A stretch of 64,000 bases of DNA, from the NCBI GenBank assembly GCA_025331565.1, contig JAFREQ010000062.1, positions 1,378,501-1,442,500 on the forward strand, in the 5' to 3' direction. The notes beneath the pieces are model-generated. The model was not told the origin of the DNA, ran no database searches, and saw nothing but the letters and a program-made list of their open reading frames with translations. The DNA is from Holacanthus passer (lineage: Eukaryota; Chordata; Actinopteri; Pomacanthidae). Shown one piece after another: positions 35,880 through 48,070 of this stretch; within the stretch, counting starts at the first letter, position 1; the number at the start of each line of letters is the position of its first letter. A program made the position numbers and the translations under genes.

Positions 35880-35890
35880 CACACACACAC
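35847..35890. repeat. Compound (TG)n(AG)n(AC)n microsatellite
   Basis: A TG run, an AG run and an AC run follow one another without spacer. The TG and AC arms are complementary and could fold around the AG centre as a loop. Confidence 0.9.
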
Positions 35891-38800
35891 ATAAGGTTTG
35901 ACTGATTGACAGTAGTTGAGTTGACAGTCCAAAGTGTTCTTCATGTTAATTCCTGTGGGAGTTACTACAGAGCACGGTCCTGTTTGTGAAGCCTCGGGTT
36001 AAAATAGAAACACACACACTTTGAATACCTGTGTAATTACACTCTCTCATTACAGTGATGGATGTTTGTTGATGCACATGTTCTTTTCATGTTCACCTGA
36101 GGAGCCCCATGTCCAATGTACGAAAATGGAGCTGGAGAAAAAAGTCTGAATGTATTGAGAACAATACATGATTCTTTCAATGAGATGAGAGCAGTCGAGA
36201 GACTCGTGCCCACGCGTGTTTCACCAATCTTACAACATGATGGAAAAATCTGAACAAGCCGTTCTGATTGTGTCACTGTGTGGTGCCAGACTGGGAACTA
36301 TAACGGAGGGAGGCCGGCGATACTGTCAGTCAGTTGGAGTAACACTGTGTTTCAGACGGCAAACACAAACCCTCAGTGGTGCAAAATGTAGTCGGACCTC
36401 TTTGTTGTTTGTCTGTTTGTGGTTTCCCCAGTTGTTGCATTATCCTCTGATCTACTTTGTCCTTTCTTAAACCTGATTCCAGTTCCCTCTTAATATCCCA
36501 CATGCAGTCGCTCTCGTTTGTTCAAATACCGCTTTTGTCATTTTGTTCGTCAGATGTCGATTATTAATCTACTTTTGTTGTCGTCTTGAAAGTGAATTTG
36601 TGGTTGACCTCTTCAACTTGCATCGAGTTTTCATTCTAACAAAACTGTGCAGAGAAGCTGTGATGATCACGACCTGCTGCGTGAAGCTCATGCGTGTTTG
36701 CGACTCTTTCCTCTTTGTGCGTGTCCAGTAAACATGGAAGGTTGAAAGTGCACAAAGATGCCAAAACATCACAAACACATGCTGATACACTCTCACCTAA
36801 ACACACGCCTGCTCCGGTTCAGATCCCTGCATGCAGCTCACAGTATTGAATTGCAATGGCGCAGAACTGCAAATGGAAAGGTGTGAAGGCGTTCGTGGTG
36901 CACACAAGCAGCCAGCTGCTCGGCCCGACGGAGACATGTCCGTGCAGCGCTCCCTCAGCGATACTCGCCGATTAAATACACCGAGATCCCGCTGCAGATC
37001 GCTCTTTGCAAATATCACCTCGTGTTTGTTTTAACCTGCCTGGAGTTCCAGGTGGTCACGGCCAAGCGAGCCGCTGCGATTCAGACCTCGCCAGCTGAGT
37101 TTGCCAATCACACAAAAGTACACTGAAGTGACTTTTCAGTGCGTTTCTGTGATTGTTTCTGTGGCGCCAACGTAAAGTAGAACAAACCCTGAAAGGTATT
37201 TGCAGATGCTGTGTGACCCGGGTCGGGCGTGCGAGAGCCGACGTGGAACAATGCTCATATGCACAAACACAGAATAGGTTTGGACAGACAGGAAATTTTA
37301 AAGACAGATGCATCACATTCCTACTTTGATGGGACGACGTACACACAGACAGGAAATTTACCGTATGTGTCCTGAATTCCCATTTTTATAGGTATAAGAC
37401 TAAAACAAACACAGATGCACCTGCGTCCAGAAATGTCCAGGTGACCCTCCAGACAGGATATGACCCACCTGCTCCACGGCCTCGGCTACACACTGTGTTG
37501 TCGTTGGCTTCATGTCAGTGTGTGGAGGCTGGCGTGGATAGACGATAACCTTCCGCGCTGATAATAATCCTGTCATCTTCGTTTTCACTCACTTTCCCAA
37601 GAAACATCCAAATCTGTCAGGACGGAAGCAGAATGACACCGTCTTAGTGCCAAAGTGCACCTGAACCGAAGAGCTGGTTGGAGCTTGTGTGTTCATCAAC
37701 GCTAACGTTTTTATTTTATCAACAATTCTAGTTTTGATGGAGCAGGAATCTGTGTTTCATACAACTGTTCATACACAGATGCACAAAGTAAAGTGAAGCG
37801 AGTTTTAATCGTGTTTCAATGTGGTTCAGAGTGAAATACCTCAGTGAATGATGAATCCTAATGGCTGTGGTATCCTCGGGCTTTTCATTCAGCGCCACCA
37901 GCAGGACGAAGTTTTCAGTTTGTCAGCGTAACACAGAATCTTGACATTGACTAGATTGATGCCACAGTGAGGTTCATTCAAGGTTCCCAGATGATGCATC
38001 CTCTCAGTCTTGTTTTCAACTGATAGTTAGTGCAACTCAGACTCAGACTCAGACTGTCTGCAACTAAAGCTTCAGGACTAGTTATGATTGGGGAGAGATG
38101 GTGGTCATGGTCTTCTCAGTGTTTTTACAGTATATGAACTAAACTTAAAGATAGTTAGTGAAAGTGTTCAACCTGACTGACTTCAAACAGATGCATTGGC
38201 AGTAATAGATGCTCAATCTTAATTCCCCCCCAAAACAAGGAAGAACATCTTATGGAGTTCCCTGCTGTGAAAAGTGTTTGCAGAGACAGAACAAAGATGG
38301 ATTCACTTAATTATTCGTTACACTGACTTTGGGGCAGCAGTCGTCGCTTCAACAAATGACCCCTGTCCAAACGCAGCGTCCCAGGAATTCTTAGATCTTC
38401 CAACCCGTTCTTCAGATAAGAAAAATTCAGACAGCAGCCCTCCTTCACTGTCCCTTTGGATTCCTCGAATTCCCAGATTTGTAAATGTGGAGTTCCTATA
38501 AGACGTCTCTGCTTCAGACCCCCTGCGGCCGACAACACGACATTCCTGACCTCGGCGGTCCGCTCTGATCCGCTCTGCTAGAAACCCACCGCTGCCTGCT
38601 TTCATTCCTCCCGTGCCTCCGTCCTCCTTCCCTGCAGAGGTCCTTCCTCTGTTTCAGGGTCGGGGAGTTGGAGGAAGGGCTGAAAGGTGAGGGAGGAGGG
38701 AGATGGAGACAGAGGAAGGTTGTGTTGTGTCTTTGACAGCTAGAGCTTTTTAGATTCTTTTTTTTTAGCTCTTGGTTCGTATTTTTCACTAGTTTTTGAA

Positions 38801-39028
38801 ACAATTTGAAAAAAAAAGATGCAAAGAACTTTTTCAAGCTCTTACAAACTTTCAAGGACTTTCAAGGCCAGTTCAAACCTCAGAATGATGTTGAATGATG
38901 AGACGGGAAGGACAGAGGAGATGGATGGAGTGAGGGCAGGAAGGAAAGTAACCATCCAGTTTGTTTCAAAGGGAAAGTGTGTGAGGAAAAGCAGCTGTGT
39001 GTTTGGGTCCACATGCCTCCCTGCTGAC

Positions 39029-39048
39029 AGACACACACACACACACAC
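39029..39048. repeat. (AC)n microsatellite, short
   Basis: Perfect short dinucleotide run. Confidence 0.85.
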
Positions 39049-40950
39049 TTCCTCCCATACACTCTCACGGTGGTGAAGGACAGCTATGTACGTCTCTTGT
39101 CCTGTCATGTAACTCATGAGGAGATAGAGGAGACATGCGAGATAGAGGAATGTATGTCACACACAGACTTGGCAGCAGCTCAGGTGACGACTGTTGTACA
39201 GACTCGTGTCAGGTTTTAAAGCACGAATGAACGAATTTCATATATTTGACATCGAGTCATTTGACAGGATATCAATCACATTCGAAGTTGACAGCTGTGT
39301 GTTTTTCTGTCTTGTATTTTACAGACTATAAACACAGTGACAATCCCTCCGCAGGTTTTATTAGTGTTTTTATCGTCTCATCCACATCTCGCATGACCTC
39401 CGCTTCCTCTTTGTGTCGTCACGGCCCAGACACGCTAATGTCGGGCTGTGAGACTGAACGGTCGATGAAACAGCAGAAAGACAAATGTGTCTGGGCGCCG
39501 GGGCATCAGTCATTTTAAACACGGTGCAGGACGAGAGGGGCGCAGGTCGACACACCTGCTCTCCTTCACTTCCTGCATCTCATTTGTCTCCGTCTCTCGG
39601 TGCATCTTCACTCCCCCGACCTTTGACCTCAGGAGAGGAGGGAACATCTGGAGAGGAATCATTTGGCTTCTCATCCACATGATTGATTCTGTTTGACCTT
39701 GTTATTGATGTGTGGTTACATACTGGCAGTTTGGAGCTTTTAACAGGTTTAGTTTTTCTCTTTCTGCATGAAACCAATCTCAGAGACTTTGATTCCCTTC
39801 ATTCATCTCTCTTTTCCTGCATAGTTATTCATACATTTTGTTACTTTGCGGCTTCATTTCCATGTTGGCGCCATTTGTGACAAAACCACAAAGTCCTTTT
39901 TCTGTACAGCTGCTTTTAGCACAGATATAAATGCAGGGAAAATGCGAGGTGCCTTCATGTACAGAGTTTTCAAACCTCGACCTCTGTAATGGTTTTCTAC
40001 ATCTGCACATTTTCTCTGCTCCCACACTGCTGAACAGGTGCTTTGTGTGATTTCATCATGGCTGAGCTTCATCCAGACTCAATAAATTTAAGATATCATC
40101 AGGCAGAGTTAGAGGAAGTTGAACTTGTGCAAGAGTTCACTCAGCACATCTGACTGCGCTTTCAAAATCTGCGCAGGTATTAAAATGGTTTTTCAGGCCC
40201 GGTGAACTTTTCTCTAGAAGAATCAAGAAGCAGAAATGAAACGACGGAGCTGGCAGGCGCTTGTTTTGGGATGCCGATGACTGAGAGTGAAAGTAAATCA
40301 GATAAAGAGATTCCTCGGGTGAATACGGGCGCAGTATCTCAGACACACAAACACAAACAGCGGAGGGACACGTCGAGCTCGAGGTTTGGCACCGTGTGAT
40401 TATTTGTGATTGTAAGATGAGAAACTGATCTATATTTAGACCCAAACTTCACGGCTCTCAAATCAGCATGTTTCTCTGCTCACATCCCATATTTAGAGTC
40501 TAATATGTGCAAATATAGGCTGGCAAAGATTCCCACTGTAAAGCTCAGGCTTGTTTTTGAATATGATCTTTGACAAAGGATTTAGAGGAATAGCAACAGA
40601 TATTTGGGAGGAGCTGTGGAAATGTGACACTAAACAAGTGACAATTAAAAATTCCTGTGAGCTGTTTTCATAAATACGTCTAAGGTGTAATTAAGTCTGG
40701 CCTCAGATGTTTTTAAATCCCTCGTGATCTGATTCTCAGATCCTTCTAACCTTTAATAAGCAGCTTGAATAAAATACACGACAGCCCAAAAAAAACCAGG
40801 TGGGTCGAAACGGATCGACCGCTCGAGGTACGAGCTGGTCGTCTGACTGCTTCTGCTTCCAGGTTTGTCAGGTTACATCCTGCTCGTCTCGAGTTAATGC
40901 ACCAGGGCTTATTTCTGGAAGATGATTTCATGAGAGATTATGTTAATGAC

Positions 40951-40969
40951 ACACACACACACACACACT
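40951..40969. repeat. (AC)n microsatellite, short
   Basis: Perfect short dinucleotide run. Confidence 0.85.
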
Positions 40970-41066
40970 GTATATAATTCAGTACCTGGACCAGTGTCGT
41001 CAAACTAAAGTTCAGGAGTTTATATATGGGGTCATTTGAACTTTCTACAGAAAGGTGATCGATGTA

Positions 41067-41215
41067 CAGTGATGGAAGAAACAATTAAAGTAGCTTGACA
41101 ATGTAAAAATACTTAGAACATAAGTGCTCTCTGAAATGTATCAGAAGCTGAATTAATGCACATCAAAATTGTTCTGAAATACATACTTGAGTAAATTTAC
41201 TACATAAATTTACTT
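41067..41215 (+). mobile_element. Fragment of the hAT-like interspersed repeat
   Basis: It begins CAGTGATGGAAGAAAC, matching the CAGTGRTGGAA terminus of the family. It keeps AAAATACTTA and CTTGAGTAAATTTACTACATAAATTTACTTTC blocks. It is internally diverged and shortened compared with 15575-16015 and 60778-61193. Confidence 0.45.
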
Positions 41216-43749
41216 TCATTAACTCTCAGGGCTGTGACTCCTAAAACTGGGGGGTCTGAGACGATAATCTCTTCTTGTTGACTGCTTTTGCGTCGTTATA
41301 TCTTTCTTCCACAAAGCCACATTAACTCCCAGCTGAAATCATCGCTGCAATTATAATAATTACATTCACAAATCTATTGACGACTTCTAATTAAAGCTCC
41401 AGGAAACACTGAGCCTGTGCAGTGATTCAGCCTGAAGTTGACTCCACACATCGTTGTATAAGACACTCTTCTCCATCCTGAAGTGTCCTAAATGTCCGGC
41501 AGCAGATGCCTGTGCTCCTCACATGGATACTGGCGACTGAGACTCGGTATGTGGTGGGATGTTTAGTGCGATATATGGCCTCCGCTGGCACCGTGCACTC
41601 ATTACAGAGACGATTCAATTACACATGGTACATGTGAAAGACATGCTTGGATTCAGTTTGCATTGCAGTGCACCTAGATACCAGAGAGGGGAGCAGGGTC
41701 AGTCCTGGGTAATAAAGGAGGAGCTGACAGGAAAAATCACAGCAAAGGCACATTTATTTATTAGTGTCAGTGCAGTGGGAGAATGTGTAGGAATTTGTCC
41801 TGGTGCACGTCGACGGCGCCCTCAGCGTCGACTTGCAGGCCAGAATCCGCGCATTGCATTGGTTTTTCATAACGTCTTTGAAGGAAATTGCTGCGCTGAT
41901 TCACAAAACCAACCTCAGCATTCCTTCGCGTTCTTTGTGTTCGCATTGCGTGCAAGCATACACGGTCCCTGTCTGCCCGAGCACGAGCAGATATTGTCAA
42001 GCCCTCATTTTGCTTCGACATGCCAAACCTTTCCCAGATGAAAAAAAAAATCACCCCCCAAGTCCAAACTCTGCTGTGATTCCTATTATTTTGAACATTA
42101 CTGCAGGCGAGCCGTTGTCTATGGTATCCAGATTGATGTTTCTTTAATAATAGAAGTATGTCAACACGGTCTCGCCTGCAGGTATCACAGACATTTCCCT
42201 GCTGCTCTATCTCCTGTCTGTGTCGGGGTTACTCCAGCTCTGTCGTAGCATGCTGAAATATGCATGCAAACACCGGTGTGCATGGATTTCTTAACTTTTT
42301 GCATCAGTTGGATTAAAGGTTTTTGTTGCTAAGTCATTTTTGACTTTGTTTCGACCAGTAGGACGAGACCTTTGAGTGACACTTCTTCCTGTAAGAAGCA
42401 CGACCACAAACAGCTGCTCTAACATCAGAAGCTGGATTCATCCGAGTGAGGAAACGTTAAGTGATAAATGTCAGGAACGCTTAGAAGATGCAGACATTCC
42501 AGTCTGCAGTTTCACTCTGGAATAAGAAAAGCAGAGAGCTTCCTTCTGACAAAGCAGATTTTCTCCAAAATAAACTTTGTTAATAAGATTTTTTCATTCC
42601 AAAATAAGACATGCGAAGAGTTTTGTTCTGAAATTTAGACAAATAAAGCAGCTTCCTTTTTTGAAAAATGACGTGCAAAGATTTTCACTTTAAAACATGA
42701 TGTTTGAAAGAATTTGTCCTTCCAACACAATGTGCACAAAGTTAGTTTCAAAATAAGAGCCCCTACAGAAGAGATTCCAGAGCTCCAGAATGCGATATGC
42801 AAAGTAGTTTGGTCCAAAATAAGACACAGGAAGAAGAATGTGCATAAATCATCCGATGTAAAGAAGCTTTCAGTGTCATGAGTGAATCCATTCGCAGTGT
42901 TTCTGGCCCCAGTTGAACCCTGAACCCTCAACTCGCTTTATTCACCGAGCCGTAAACCCAAGACGACAGATGTTCAGGCCAGAGAAATTGCTGTTTGTTT
43001 AAGGTTGCCCTTCTTTGCGTTAGTTCTTTAATCCACAACTTCCTCTCCCATTGTGAGCCTCGCCACCTTAAAGTGTAAGTCAGCGAGCCACAGGAAGGCA
43101 GCGATTGTTTAAACCGCCTTAAACGATGTCACCTCCAGTGCTTTACTTTCATCATAGCTAACCACAGCCGCAGCTTCCGCTCAGACTCATGTGAAGAGCT
43201 GCGTCTTGTTGACTGGCTCAGACGTACATAAATACATACATCGCCTCAGGACCCCCAACACGAAGGAGAGGAGGCACTTTGCGACGCCTCTCTCTCATTA
43301 TTTTGTGTCTATGTGTGCGTGCTCGTCTTAACTTCACAGGTGGGAGTCGACAACTTTGTGATTTAGTGGAGAGACCTTCAAGTGGGATAGAAAAAAAAAA
43401 AACGAAAGCTCATTTCCACCTCCTCCTCCTCCTCCGACTGTCCGTCATGTAAAAGGATCTCTTGCTGCTTTCTTTCTTACTTTATTGTCTAAAGTCTCCA
43501 TTTCTCTAGTTTCTCTTTTCTTTGGAGCTGCAGCCTGAGGACGGACTGATTTTAAACCACATCGTCTTCACATGACACATAATGATCCAACTTTTTGTCT
43601 CCTCTCTTTAGTCACATGAATAAAAGACCTTGTGTTTACATCATAATACTTACATTCACCTGGAAGCAGCAAAGGTACCAGAAAGGACAAAAAGAAAAGT
43701 CAGATATCAATGTTTCCCAGAACCAAGAAAGTAAGTTTGATTTAAATAA

Positions 43750-43803
43750 GTTAAGATAAGATAAATTAAACCTTTATTCATCCCACAATGGGGAAATTCA
43801 CAA
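43750..43803 (-). mobile_element. 3' tail of a fish LINE (minus-strand orientation)
   Basis: Read on the minus strand it is AATTTCCCCATTGTGGGATG followed by AATAAAGGTTTAATTTATCTTATC. This is the kind of short 3' end, with a TTATC-type terminal microrepeat, that I associate with L2/CR1-like fish LINEs. Only the tail is present, as expected for a 5'-truncated insertion. It shares AATTTCCCCATTGT with the SINE tail near 61600. Confidence 0.5.
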
Positions 43804-43939
43804 GTTGATCTAATTGATCAGTTTTCAGCAAAAATGCAGAGTTAAAATATAAATCTATTAAAACATATATCTCCAAATAATTGAGTTCCCTCTCTTTCTG
43901 GCTCGTCCTTGAACATTCCTATATGTGAACCTCCCCCCT

Positions 43940-43940
<1 letters not shown>

Positions 43941-43983
<43 letters not shown>
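43941..43983. repeat. (AC)n microsatellite
   Basis: About 21 AC units. Confidence 0.95.
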
Positions 43984-43986
<3 letters not shown>

Positions 43987-44102
43987 CACACTCCTTTCTG
44001 TCCGTCCCATTCACAGCTTCAGGCTGTATTTTACTGGTTCCCATCAAAGTCTAATGGTCTGTAGGTAACTCTGTTGTTCTCTCTGCAGTCCTGGCCTCTC
44101 TG

Positions 44103-44105
<3 letters not shown>

Positions 44106-44143
<38 letters not shown>
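44106..44143. repeat. (AC)n microsatellite
   Basis: About 19 AC units. Confidence 0.95.
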
Positions 44144-44147
<4 letters not shown>

Positions 44148-46012
44148 GAGACACACAAACGTGCCCGGCTGTGTGTTTGGGAGAAAGAGAAAGAGGTGGA
44201 TGGGAACACAAAGGAAGGAGCGTCAGGGTGATATTTTAACCTCACCATGCTGCTTTAGGAGCTGCTGAAAAGCTGACTGACTGGTGAAGGGGGGGGGGGT
44301 CTATAGCATAGCATGGCATAGCTGGGAGTTTTTTTCTGCCTGCAGGCCACTTATATGCAGACATACTCGAACCCTGGTTACACTGTGGGATCGCACTTTT
44401 GTTTGAATGGTTTTCTCAAATACCTGCTTGTTGCTTCTTCTTGTACATTTTCAACCTTCATGGCGCAAAATTGAATCTATAGATTCCACATGGACATGAA
44501 TGTTTTTCTGATACTCAGCATGACTTTCAAACTTTCATAATTCATAATCTTTTCCTATGAGTAGTTTCGGTGCCTAAACCTCATCGAGCTGCGACCGTCA
44601 CCTGAAATGTTTGTCTGCAAGCTTTATTTTGAAAGTCTAACCGGACGTTAAACCTTGACACTGAGTTGCATCATATCACTCATTCACTGAGTTTTGACAC
44701 AGTGACACAAGAGGCTTTTAGTACAATTTGCTCCCGACTTGTTTGAATCACTGCTGAAAATCTTGGTTATGTAAATTATGTTTCATCACACTTCCTGTCT
44801 TTCTGTTTCACTCAGACCTTTGCGACACAATGTTGGTCAAAATATTTAGAAATTCCTTTTTGGCCAAACCAGCGTTGTTTTTCAGACTTCACAAGATAAT
44901 GACTGAAAATAAGAAACGTTGCCGCAGACACGTCCAATAAAAAGCTCATAAACAGAGTCGGCCTGACGTCTGGTTTCATCTCAAGGTCTTTTTCAAGGGT
45001 CCTTGAGAGCGACGGCCAAACTGAAGCTTCTCTCTTTGCTGCGTCTGACGGCTTATTTCACCCGGAGGTTTTGGAACCGTTACCATTTATGGATATTTCA
45101 GTTGATCTCAGAAACACATCAGACTGAGACGAGTCGCTCAGAACTCCTATTTAACATATCTGCTTTATAGAATTTCAGAGGACGAATCCATGAGAGAAAA
45201 CAAGCTCAGAAAGACGTTGAAGGTTCACGTGTCTTTTCCATTTAAGGAAATCACACCGAGCTCCAGGTCTGTTAACGTCACAGCTCTCAGCACACGAGGA
45301 TTCACTGGATCCTGAGAGTTTATGGGAGAGAAGACCCAGTTTGTCAAACTATACAAAATTATATAGATAGATATGTCAGTGAGTTGCTGATAAGAGAAAA
45401 AAGAAAATGTACTTGATGTCTGTGGTAACAATTTAAAACATGTCACTAAAAGTTGCCAGTTAATGTGATTTTAAAAAACGTAGGCGAAAAGCACTTATGA
45501 ATATTAATTAATTCAATAAGTCTTGGAGGACAAAGATACAGATATATAAGATTTATTTATGTATATTATCATGAATAACCTTTGAACAATATTTTTTATT
45601 AAGGCTGAGTTTATCCTTCAGATTCAAACCAGTTGTTGGTTCACCTCCTGAAGTGTCTTTGAGCAAGAAACCGAACCTGGTCCAGCTCCGGGGTGCTGCT
45701 CTGAAACCGGCCCTGACCTCTGACCTCCCGGCAAAGACAAAAAAAACACCTTCCAAACTGGGATCACGTCGACATCATCTGTCAGATTCTTTTGACTGAC
45801 GTGCTCTTTGATGCGATCCAGACTGACCCCGCCCGTCTGCTCCTCCAAGCAGGTTAAAACAAACGTTACTTAAAGTTTAACAGACTCCAGACGAGTTAGT
45901 TAGTCAGAGATTTAATGGAGTGAAGCTGCTGTTTGTTAGTCAGGAGGGTAAAAGTGAAATTTAATGGAGTGAACAATTCCTGTGGTCTTAATGCACCACC
46001 GCAGGCTCTCCC

Positions 46013-46014
<2 letters not shown>

Positions 46015-46054
<40 letters not shown>
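46015..46054. repeat. (GT)n microsatellite
   Basis: About 20 GT units. Confidence 0.95.
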
Positions 46055-46057
<3 letters not shown>

Positions 46058-46369
46058 GGGTCAGCAAGTGGAATTTCCCCTGTGTTTGTGATGCCTGAAT
46101 CATGTCGCCCCCTGTGGTCAAAAGGGGAACTGAGAGGTCGGGGTCTGCTCGCAGGGGTTCGGTGCTTCTCTCTCTCTCCTCAACACACCTCTCTCTTTTG
46201 TAAACAGAAGAACACGCCCAGCGATGAATCAGAACTTTAACCCTCGTGGTCAGGACACATCAGTCTGACTGCACGGTAGCCGCACAAGCAGACTGCGGTG
46301 ACAGTGAAATGCACGTTCTGTTTTTCATGTGGGCTCGAGTGTTTGCACAGGCAGCTCCACTTCAATGAG

Positions 46370-46391
46370 CAAAAAAAAAAAAAAAAAAAAA
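46370..46391. repeat. Poly(A) run
   Basis: About 22 A. No retroposed gene or SINE head is recognisable upstream. Confidence 0.88.
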
Positions 46392-47100
46392 GAAGCCAGA
46401 CGACACATGAAGTGGATGCAGCTGATGGACGGATGGAGAATGACTCAGCAGAGGGAAATTTTGTCTGTCTCATAAATCCCGACAAAATCCGCTGATTGAA
46501 TAGGTTTGATGGTGGAGTGGTGTCTGGTGCTGGGGTGAACCTCAGCCACAACTTAATGTTCATCTGTGGTCGAGGCTGTTGTTGCCAGCGTGACCTGACT
46601 CATGAAGAATTAAGTGGTTGAGGTCGGAGGAAATTGAGGGATGAATGACATAATGGCGTGAATAAGATAAGTTGGTACTAGTTTATGTAACTCAGTTCTT
46701 TAACCTGACTTTAGTTTAACTAAAATATCTATCAATTTGGCTTCTGGTACTTTCTGTTTTATTATGTTTTATTATGTTTTCTTTGCTTTATCTAATTATA
46801 TTTTTACGATTTGAACTTGTACATTAACACTCATTCACTCTCGATTAAATTCATGAATTTGATCTGATGAAGCTCTGAGGACCAAAGCGTCATGAATATA
46901 TTATCAATGATATAATGACTTTAATCTAAATGATCATCTGATTCTGCAAGGAAGCAAATGTGTTTCCCGAAATGTTGAACTATTCCTTTAAACTGCATCA
47001 GTTTAGGAAGACAGGATAAACAGAGAGAGAACATGTGTCTGTGGCTCTCGTGCCGGAGGTGTGTTGTCTTTCAGCCTGCAGGTGTGGAATTCAACAGTAT

Positions 47101-47101
<1 letters not shown>

Positions 47102-47134
<33 letters not shown>
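47102..47134. repeat. (AC)n microsatellite
   Basis: Perfect dinucleotide run. Confidence 0.94.
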
Positions 47135-47137
<3 letters not shown>

Positions 47138-47234
47138 GATGGATGCAAACACACCCTTTAAATACATGAATGTACACCATAAACCACAAAAGTCTATTCA
47201 GGACACGTACCTGCTGTGTGTCATGCTTTTTGTG

Positions 47235-47235
<1 letters not shown>

Positions 47236-47283
<48 letters not shown>
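47236..47283. repeat. (AC)n microsatellite, long
   Basis: About 24 AC units. Confidence 0.95.
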
Positions 47284-47285
<2 letters not shown>

Positions 47286-47804
47286 AAATCTGTGTCCAGG
47301 TTAGCCCTGTATTCACACCACCTCGACAAGGAGGGAGAAGAAGCAGAGACGTGAAGTTGCACCTCTGTTAGTGAGACTTCCGTTGCTAAAAATAGTTCCT
47401 GGTTGGCAGCGTTTGGTTGGCAGTGAGAGGCATTGTTTGGCAGGGCGGCGGGATACGCTGAGGTAACCTGAGGTGCACGTCGGCTTTTTAAGAGAATAAA
47501 GTGATAATCAAGCTCAAGTGGAGTCTGATGGATCATTGATGACCTGATCACCTACATGATGTCGATGTGACAAATTAAACAGATTAAAGTGACCTGATCT
47601 AAATGTGATGGCAGAGAAGCTTTAAAGGAATAGTTCAACATTTTGAGAATATCTGTTTTCTTCATCTTGGTCTTTCTTGATTTGCCCAAAATGAAGACTG
47701 TGGTGGACATAAGGATCTCGCCCTATATGATCTTTACCAGGCTGTCATCCTGCTACACACACACACATTTCTTCCTTTCACTCACGCACACAAACATGCA
47801 TTAG

Positions 47805-47827
47805 ACACACACACACACACACACACA
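47805..47827. repeat. (AC)n microsatellite
   Basis: Perfect dinucleotide run. Confidence 0.9.
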
Positions 47828-47923
47828 GTGTAAGGGGGCATTTATCCTTTGACGTCGATCTGTGGGGACCCGCTGCTCGGTTTACACTTGTTGTTCAGAC
47901 GAAACCTTAAACTACACTGGTGA

Positions 47924-47925
<2 letters not shown>

Positions 47926-47954
<29 letters not shown>
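47926..47954. repeat. (GT)n microsatellite
   Basis: Perfect dinucleotide run. Confidence 0.92.
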
Positions 47955-48047
47955 ACAAGTTTCTTTGCTCTACTCAGGCGCATTAGCTGTATCTCAGATT
48001 TCTGCCTCTTATATGAGCTGTAATTGCTGTTCTATTGTGATGTATGG

Positions 48048-48070
48048 ACACACACACACACACACACACA
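48048..48070. repeat. (AC)n microsatellite
   Basis: Perfect dinucleotide run followed by TATATCACACATATATG. Confidence 0.9.

Larger units (their letters stand above)
31501..43749 (+). other. Giant 5' intron, part 3
   Basis: No supported gene. A 155-residue minus-strand frame (31502-31969) is open but has no recognisable domain, repeat structure or conserved motif, and its length is within what chance gives in 64 kb. The rest is microsatellites, an ACCTC pentamer array, a fragment of the hAT-like repeat (41067-41215) and non-repetitive AT-rich intron. Confidence 0.68.
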